10,338 bases of DNA, taken from positions 1-10,338 of the forward strand of contig JADHLF010000058.1 of assembly GCA_016780825.1 (NCBI GenBank), given 5' to 3'. The notes beneath the pieces are model-generated. The model was given only the letters and a program-made list of their open reading frames with translations, was not told the origin of the DNA and did not search any database. Shown one piece after another: positions 5,705 to 10,338 of the stretch (the stretch's first letter is position 1; every line of letters begins with the position of its first letter). This DNA comes from Planktomarina sp. Its GTDB lineage: Bacteria; Pseudomonadota; Alphaproteobacteria; Rhodobacterales; Rhodobacteraceae. Made by a program: the position numbers and the translations under genes.

Positions 5705-7789
5705 ATGGAAAAGCAAGACTATAACGGCCCGATCCTTGAAATTGATCAACTCTCGATTTCATTTTTCACCCGTTTAAATGATATACCAGCGGTTATGGAT
5801 TTCAGCTGCACAATCCAACCGGGCGAGACGATGGGATTGGTGGGCGAATCTGGATGCGGCAAATCCACGGTCGCCCTTGGGGTCATGCAAGACCTCGGGG
5901 TCAACGGCCGCATTGTTGGCGGATCCATCAAATTTAAGGGGGGCGACCTTAATCTCATGTCCGAAGAAGAGCTTCGAGATATCCGCGGCTCCGAAATTGC
6001 GATGATCTACCAAGAACCCATGGCGTCGCTCAATCCGGCCATGAAAATTGGCAAACAGTTGATGGAAGTGCCCATGATCCATGAGGGGATCAGCAAAGAG
6101 GCCGCCTATGCCCGGGCTTTGGAGGTGGTCACAGATGTGAAATTGCCAGATCCCGAAAGGATCTTGAAATCCTTCCCACATCAATTGTCTGGCGGTCAAC
6201 AGCAGCGCATCGTGATCGCAATGGCGCTGATGTCCAAGCCGAGCCTATTGATCCTTGATGAGCCGACCACAGCCTTGGATGTGACTGTGGAGGCCGCAGT
6301 GGTTGAGTTGGTGAAAGATTTGGGCAAAAAATATGGCACGTCAATGCTGTTCATTTCCCACAATCTTGGCTTGGTCTTGGAAACCTGCGACCGGATCTGC
6401 GTGATGTATTCCGGCGAGGCGGTTGAGACCGGCCGCATTGAGGATGTGTTCGACAAAATGCAGCACCCCTATACACAGGCCTTGTTCCGTTCGATCCCGC
6501 TGCCCGGTGCGGATAAGAACGATCGCCCGCTTGTGGCCATTCCCGGCAATTTTCCACTGCCGCATGAGCGGCCAAATGGCTGTAACTTTGGGCCACGCTG
6601 CGATTATTTTCAGGCGGGCCGGTGTGACCAAGGCCATATCTCAATGCATACGGTGCCCCATGGGGAGCGGCACGGCTCTCGCTGCCTGCTCTGGAATGAG
6701 ATTGATTGGGACGCCCCGCTTGAGCTGGCGGAAACAAAAGTCAAAGCAGAACCCGGCCGAGTTGTTCTGAAAATTGAAGATCTCAAAAAATATTATGAGG
6801 TCGCGGCCAATGCCCTCTTTGGGGGCGGCAATAAAAAAGTGGTTAAAGCCAATGAGACTTTAAGTTTCGAAGCCCGCGAATCGGAAACACTCGCCATTGT
6901 TGGGGAATCTGGCTGCGGTAAGTCGACTTTTGCCAAGGTTTTGATGGGCTTAGAGACGGCAACCGACGGACATATTCTGCTAGAGGGCAAGAATATCGAA
7001 GGGATCTCCATTGAAAATCGTGACACAAAGACGGTGTCCGATGTGCAAATGGTCTTCCAAAATCCCTTTGACACATTGAACCCCTCAATGACGGTCGGCA
7101 GCCAAATTGTCCGTGCATTGGAGTTATTCAAAATTGGCGAGAATGCGGCCGCGCGCCAAGATCGGATGCTGGAGCTTTTGGATTTGGTCAAACTGCCCCG
7201 CGAATTTGCCGACCGTATGCCACGGCAACTTTCGGGCGGGCAAAAGCAACGGGTGGGCATTGCCCGCGCCTTTGCCGGCGATGCAAAGATCGTTGTGGCC
7301 GATGAGCCGGTGTCAGCGCTCGATGTCTCTGTGCAAGCGGCAGTGACCGATTTGCTCATGGATATTCAACGCGAGCAAAAGACCACCCTGCTGTTTATCA
7401 GCCATGATCTTTCCATTGTGCGCTACCTGTCAGATCGGGTTTTGGTCATGTATCTTGGGCATGTGGTTGAAATGGGTACCACGGAGCAAGTGTTCCAACC
7501 GCCCTATCACCCCTATACCGAAGCGCTGCTGAGCGCGGTTCCAATCGCCGATACCTCAATTGAGAAAAAGCATATTGTGCTTGAAGGCGACATTCCGTCA
7601 GCCATGAACCCGCCATCGGGCTGTCCGTTCCAAACCCGTTGCGGTTGGAAAACGCAGGTGCCTGGCGATCTATGTGAGACCGAGGTGCCGAAGATCCAAA
7701 AATTGGCCGGTGGGCATCAAATCAAATGCCATCTTGCCGAGGATATTTTGGCCAAAATGGATGCGGTCATCAAAATTGCTGCCGAATAG
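5705..7789 (+). CDS. Fused double ATP-binding protein of the ABC importer (DppD-DppF type)
   Basis: A single 694-residue polypeptide carries both nucleotide-binding domains that energise the importer on the cytoplasmic face. Domain 1: Walker A GESGCGKST 47-55, Q-loop Q103, signature LSGGQQQR 161-168, Walker B LLILDEP 181-187, switch H219. Domain 2: Walker A 400-408, Q-loop Q452, signature LSGGQKQR 509-516, Walker B IVVADEP 529-535, switch H568. Both look catalytically intact. Each domain ends in the oligopeptide-transporter C-terminal element with four cysteines: C293, C299, C307, C327 and C640, C646, C657, C675. In related peptide transporters such cysteines bind a [4Fe-4S] cluster; that is inferred here. 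GAGGG (5691-5695) serves as ribosome site. The start is four bases after the permease stop. GsiA and YejF are known proteins of this fused architecture. Confidence 0.95.
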   Translation: MEKQDYNGPILEIDQLSISFFTRLNDIPAVMDFSCTIQPGETMGLVGESGCGKSTVALGVMQDLGVNGRIVGGSIKFKGGDLNLMSEEELRDIRGSEIAMIYQEPMASLNPAMKIGKQLMEVPMIHEGISKEAAYARALEVVTDVKLPDPERILKSFPHQLSGGQQQRIVIAMALMSKPSLLILDEPTTALDVTVEAAVVELVKDLGKKYGTSMLFISHNLGLVLETCDRICVMYSGEAVETGRIEDVFDKMQHPYTQALFRSIPLPGADKNDRPLVAIPGNFPLPHERPNGCNFGPRCDYFQAGRCDQGHISMHTVPHGERHGSRCLLWNEIDWDAPLELAETKVKAEPGRVVLKIEDLKKYYEVAANALFGGGNKKVVKANETLSFEARESETLAIVGESGCGKSTFAKVLMGLETATDGHILLEGKNIEGISIENRDTKTVSDVQMVFQNPFDTLNPSMTVGSQIVRALELFKIGENAAARQDRMLELLDLVKLPREFADRMPRQLSGGQKQRVGIARAFAGDAKIVVADEPVSALDVSVQAAVTDLLMDIQREQKTTLLFISHDLSIVRYLSDRVLVMYLGHVVEMGTTEQVFQPPYHPYTEALLSAVPIADTSIEKKHIVLEGDIPSAMNPPSGCPFQTRCGWKTQVPGDLCETEVPKIQKLAGGHQIKCHLAEDILAKMDAVIKIAAE

Positions 7790-7801
7790 CCATTCAATCA
7801 G

Positions 7802-7840
7802 GCGCATAGCCCGCATCATTGAGGCTATGCGCGCCATTTT
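7802..7840 (+). terminator. Stem-loop at the end of the transporter operon
   Basis: GCGCATAGCC (7802-7811) pairs perfectly with GGCTATGCGC (7823-7832) around an 11-base loop. TTTT follows at 7837-7840 after a four-base gap. It starts 12 bases past the ATPase stop. The gap and short T-run make it a weaker intrinsic terminator than the one at 2961, but position and perfect pairing support the call. Confidence 0.65.
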
Positions 7841-7951
7841 GGATCCCGCCAAGCAAAGAAAACTCAGTCCCATCCCTTTCGATGGTTGCACCGCAAGGCA
7901 GTTCCAGAGATATATAGCGCAACGGAGCTGTGTTCAGCGGGCATGGCTTAA

Positions 7952-7979
7952 TTGATCAAACTTAACTCAAATTTAGCAT
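7952..7979 (+). promoter_or_regulatory. Candidate ssb promoter
   Basis: TTGATC (7952-7957) and TAGCAT (7974-7979) are 16 bases apart and each match the sigma70 consensus at 4/6. The -35 lies within the palindrome TTGATCAA (7952-7959). The spacer holds TTAA-N7-TTAG (7962-7976), a 7/8 match to the CtrA box. Immediately overlapping the -10 is the small inverted repeat AGCAT-AA-ATGCT (7975-7986). No alphaproteobacterial LexA box (GTTC-N7-GTTC) was seen. Confidence 0.35.
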
Positions 7980-8007
7980 AAATGCTGGATTGATAGAGCA
8001 ACAACTT

Positions 8008-8012
8008 GGGGG
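8008..8012 (+). promoter_or_regulatory. Ribosome binding site used to choose the ssb start
   Basis: GGGGG lies eight bases before the ATG at 8021 but only two before the ATG at 8015, and it lies within the possible TTG-initiated extension from 8006. This favours 8021. Confidence 0.55.
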
Positions 8013-8020
8013 CAATGGCT

Positions 8021-8536
8021 ATGGCTGGATCAGTAAACAAAGTGATTATCATTGGGAATTTGGGACAAGATCCCGAAGTGCGTAACTTTCCAAGCGGTGG
8101 AAAAGTTTGCAACTTCTCTGTCGCGACCTCTGAAAATTGGAAAGATCGCAACACTGGGGAACGCCGCGAGAAAACCGAATGGCATCGCATCTCCATCACC
8201 TCTGAACCCTTGGTGCGCGTAGCAGAGCAATATTTGCGCAAGGGCTCAAAAGTGTACCTTGAGGGTCAATTGGAAACCCGCAAATGGCAGGATCAATCCG
8301 GTCAGGATCGCTACACCACCGAAGTTGTGCTGCGCCCCTATCGCTCCGAATTGACCATGCTTGACAGCCGCGGCGAGGGCGGCAGCGGTGGCGGCCAAGG
8401 TGGTGGATATGGCGGCAATCACGACGGCGGTGGCCAGGGCGTATATATGGCCGATCCCAACCAGGGCGGCAATCCATCAGGCGGTTATAGCAGCCCCGCG
8501 CCCTCAGCCGATCTCGACGACGAAATCCCGTTCTAA
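8021..8536 (+). CDS. ssb: Single-stranded DNA-binding protein SSB
   Basis: SSB coats single-stranded DNA as a homotetramer during replication, recombination and repair, and recruits partners through its C-terminal tip. The 171-residue protein starts MAGSVNKVIIIGNLGQDPE. It has the OB-fold over about residues 1-113, including the WHRISI strand and KGSKVYLEGQLETRKWQDQSGQDRY. A glycine-rich disordered linker (GGSGGGQGGG and onward) follows, then the acidic tip DLDDEIPF, the conserved protein-interaction motif. In-frame alternatives are ATG 8015 (two extra residues) and TTG 8006; 8021 has the best Shine-Dalgarno spacing and matches usual MAGSVN starts. It appears monocistronic, between the operon stem-loop and a strong hairpin. 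Confidence 0.96.
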   Translation: MAGSVNKVIIIGNLGQDPEVRNFPSGGKVCNFSVATSENWKDRNTGERREKTEWHRISITSEPLVRVAEQYLRKGSKVYLEGQLETRKWQDQSGQDRYTTEVVLRPYRSELTMLDSRGEGGSGGGQGGGYGGNHDGGGQGVYMADPNQGGNPSGGYSSPAPSADLDDEIPF

Positions 8537-8543
8537 ACTACGA

Positions 8544-8571
8544 CCCAGCGCAGCGCCGCCGCTGCGCTGGG
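8544..8571. terminator. Perfect 12-bp hairpin between convergent ssb and aroB
   Basis: CCCAGCGCAGCG (8544-8555) pairs exactly with CGCTGCGCTGGG (8560-8571) around a four-base CCGC loop. It lies 7 bases past the ssb stop and 29 bases past the aroB end. No T-run follows on either strand, so it may be a bidirectional pause or Rho-assisted end, or an RNA 3'-end protection structure. Confidence 0.65.
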
Positions 8572-8600
8572 ATCATCTGCGCAAGCGATTAAATGCGGCT

Positions 8601-9719
8601 CTATATGGAACGCGGGCCCATCGATTCCGCCAGCACAGACAGGACCACCTCCTCAGAGACATCCGAGGTGACAAAGGCCCGACCGATGTCGCGCGCCATA
8701 ATAAAGTTCAATTGCCCGGCAATGACCTTCTTGTCCTGGCCCATAAGGGCAAACAGAGCCGCGGGTTCAGGCAATGCCGCGTCGATATCGGACATATCAG
8801 TTTTCATCCCCATAGCCTTTAAATGCGCCCGCACCCGTGACGGCGCCTCTTGGGCACAAAGACCCAAGCGCGCGGAGGTCTCAAAAGCCAAAGCGCACCC
8901 AATCGCCACGCCTTCCCCATGCAGCAGACGGTCCGAATAGCCCGTGGCCGCTTCCAGAGCATGGCAAAACGTATGCCCAAGATTGAGCAAGGCACGATCC
9001 CCCTGCTCGGTCTCATCGCGCACCACAATGTCAGCTTTCATCTGACAAGACACGCGCACCGCTTCGCTGCGCGCCGCGTGATCACCAGCAACCAGCGCCG
9101 GCCCGTTTTGCTCAAGCCACTCAAAAAATGACGCGTTGCCAAGCAGCCCGTATTTCACAACCTCGCCATAGCCCGCAAGAAAATCCCGAGCGGTCAGCGT
9201 GTCCAGAACATCAATATCGGCCAAAACGAGACTGGGTTGATGAAAGGCCCCTATAAGATTTTTGCCCTGAGCGGCATTGATCCCAGTCTTTCCACCAACA
9301 GAGCTGTCCACCTGCGCGAGCAGGCTGGTTGGAATTTGCACAAAACGCACGCCGCGGCGTAAAATGGCAGCGGCAAACCCCACCAAATCCCCAATCACCC
9401 CGCCCCCCAAGGCGATCACAACATCCCGCCGCTCCACTTTCTCATTCAAAAAGAAATCAATGGTTTGGCTGAGATGCGGCCAGCTTTTTGTCGCCTCGCC
9501 AGCCGGTAGAACCAGGCTGGCACAGGCAATGCCCGCAGTTTGCAGGGCCTGTGTCAATCGGTGCAGATGCAATGGGGCGACGTTGCTATCGGTGACGATC
9601 GCCACTTTTGCCCGCTGTAACACAGGACCAATCAATGCGCCTGCTTGATCTAAAAGACCACGGCCGATGTGAATATCATAGGCCCGATCCCCCAAAGGAA
9701 CGTGAACCACCTGTGTCAT
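8601..9719 (-). CDS. aroB: 3-dehydroquinate synthase AroB
   Basis: AroB converts DAHP to 3-dehydroquinate, step two of the shikimate pathway, using NAD+ and a divalent metal such as Zn2+ in the cytoplasm. The 372-residue protein has the NAD-binding ALGGGVIGDL (103-112) and IPTSLLAQVDSSVGGKTGIN (129-148). By family alignment the likely metal ligands are E186 (GYGEVVKYG), H249 (LNLGHTF) and H268 (LLHGEG). The HTFCHA motif has Cys where many family members have Gly. The ATG at 9719 is chosen because AGGAG (9727-9731 on the minus strand) is seven bases away and the protein then begins MTQVVHVPLGDR; a longer open frame to 9803 lies inside aroK. Its ATG overlaps the aroK stop (ATGA), indicating coupling. 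Confidence 0.97.
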   Translation of the reverse strand: MTQVVHVPLGDRAYDIHIGRGLLDQAGALIGPVLQRAKVAIVTDSNVAPLHLHRLTQALQTAGIACASLVLPAGEATKSWPHLSQTIDFFLNEKVERRDVVIALGGGVIGDLVGFAAAILRRGVRFVQIPTSLLAQVDSSVGGKTGINAAQGKNLIGAFHQPSLVLADIDVLDTLTARDFLAGYGEVVKYGLLGNASFFEWLEQNGPALVAGDHAARSEAVRVSCQMKADIVVRDETEQGDRALLNLGHTFCHALEAATGYSDRLLHGEGVAIGCALAFETSARLGLCAQEAPSRVRAHLKAMGMKTDMSDIDAALPEPAALFALMGQDKKVIAGQLNFIMARDIGRAFVTSDVSEEVVLSVLAESMGPRSI

Positions 9720-10267
9720 GACGTCTCTCCTGCTGGGCTGAACACTCCAGGCTGCGCGCGCAATTGGGCGATCACCTGCTCTGCGGTCTCGGCAATGGAG
9801 CAATTGGGATGGGATTGCACGGTGACATCCGCCAAGGCGTATTGATCTTTGCGCGCTTCAAAAATGTGGCTCAACGTCGCCTTGGGATCTGCGGTTTTGA
9901 GTAACGGGCGGGTGTCCTTGCTGCGCACGCGCTCCCAGAGCAACTCCAAATCGGCACTTAGAAACACCGAAATTCCAAGGTTCGAAATCAATGCGCGATT
10001 GTTGCCAAACATGAATGCCCCGCCGCCGGTCGACAAGACGCAGGGCGGGCCTTGCAGCAACCGCTCAAGCACTTTTGATTCGACCGACCGAAAGAAAGGC
10101 TCGCCGTCGCGCTCAAAAATCTCCGCAATGGAGCGATTGGCCGCCAGAGATATCTCCTGATCCGAATCCTTGAAGGCAACATTCAACTCCGCCGCCAGCG
10201 CTTTTCCTACGGCAGTTTTCCCAGATCCCATCATCCCGACCAGAACGACTGTTTTGTTGAGCGACAT
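9716..10267 (-). CDS. aroK: Shikimate kinase AroK
   Basis: AroK phosphorylates shikimate with ATP to shikimate 3-phosphate, step five of the shikimate pathway, in the cytoplasm. The 183-residue protein has Walker A GMMGSGKT (11-18) and the shikimate-binding pair D34 and D36 (KDSDQEI). R60 (FFRSVE), GGG at 81-83 (STGGGAF) and the lid arginine R120 (TRPLL) are also present. The ATG at 10267 starts two residues before the usual beta-strand NKTVVLVGMMG. The only in-frame alternative upstream is a TTG at 10312 adding 15 residues, without a ribosome site. The Shine-Dalgarno at 10267 is itself weak (GGAATAAG). Its TGA overlaps the aroB ATG by four bases, so the two genes form one transcript. Confidence 0.95.
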   Translation of the reverse strand: MSLNKTVVLVGMMGSGKTAVGKALAAELNVAFKDSDQEISLAANRSIAEIFERDGEPFFRSVESKVLERLLQGPPCVLSTGGGAFMFGNNRALISNLGISVFLSADLELLWERVRSKDTRPLLKTADPKATLSHIFEARKDQYALADVTVQSHPNCSIAETAEQVIAQLRAQPGVFSPAGETS

Positions 10268-10338
10268 CTGTCTTATTCCATGACTTAAGATTAACTTGCC
10301 TTGCGTCTTCAATGGCGCGATTGTTACAAAAAGACCAT

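Noticed and set aside
6793..7359. Long minus-strand open frame (188 codons) opposite the fused ATPase
   Set aside because: It is antisense to the second nucleotide-binding domain with all motifs intact on the plus strand, and its Ser/Pro-rich translation resembles a reverse-frame artefact.
7790..8020. LexA/SOS box upstream of ssb
   Set aside because: GTTC occurs at 7901 and 7932, but neither is followed by GTTC after seven bases, and no inverted GAAC-type pair was seen.
8601..8940. Plus-strand open frames opposite aroB and downstream of ssb
   Set aside because: They overlap the well-supported aroB coding sequence and show no recognisable protein features; they are shadows of the minus-strand gene.
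9720..9803. Longer aroB open frame starting at 9803
   Set aside because: It lies wholly inside aroK in another frame. The ATG at 9719 has a strong Shine-Dalgarno and gives a family-typical N-terminus.
10268..10312. TTG-initiated aroK extension
   Set aside because: TTG start without ribosome site adds 15 residues not typical of shikimate kinases; ATG 10267 lies just before the conserved first strand.
10312..10338. Plus-strand ATG at 10312 as start of a divergent gene
   Set aside because: Only nine codons (MARLLQKDH) are visible, with no ribosome site. A divergent gene may exist beyond the edge but cannot be supported.

Overview
The window looks like chromosome from a marine alphaproteobacterium, most likely a Rhodobacteraceae (roseobacter-type) species of moderate GC. 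This is inferred from the style of the MiaA, SSB, AroB and AroK proteins, the aroK-aroB overlap, Tat export of an ABC substrate-binding protein, and a perfect CtrA-type box. No mobile element, CRISPR array, tRNA or rRNA was seen, and the genes share a similar composition.

Layout from left to right. (1) The last codons of an unidentified gene abut miaA (tRNA dimethylallyltransferase, + strand). (2) An A+T-rich 354-base gap has a hairpin just after miaA, four short TTGCGA/TCGCAA motifs, a perfect TTAA-N7-TTAA box and possible promoters. (3) A complete peptide/nickel-family ABC importer operon follows on the + strand: a Tat-exported substrate-binding protein, an intrinsic terminator/attenuator, a DppB-type permease with a Cys-containing periplasmic loop, an unusually long DppC-type permease (533 aa), and a fused double ATPase (694 aa). 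A stem-loop closes the operon. (4) ssb (+) has its own candidate promoter and a perfect 12-bp hairpin behind it. (5) Converging on ssb from the right are aroK and aroB (- strand), which overlap by four bases and encode shikimate kinase and 3-dehydroquinate synthase.

How the genes work together. The four transporter genes would form one importer: the binding protein captures a ligand in the periplasm, two membrane subunits form the channel, and one polypeptide supplies both nucleotide-binding domains. The terminator after the binding-protein gene would give more binding protein than membrane components. The substrate cannot be read from sequence. miaA, ssb, aroB and aroK are housekeeping genes for tRNA modification, DNA metabolism and aromatic amino acid synthesis. 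The least ordinary parts are the enlarged DppC-type subunit, the Cys loop in DppB, and the CtrA-like box upstream of the transporter. I saw no clear sign of a wholly new system.
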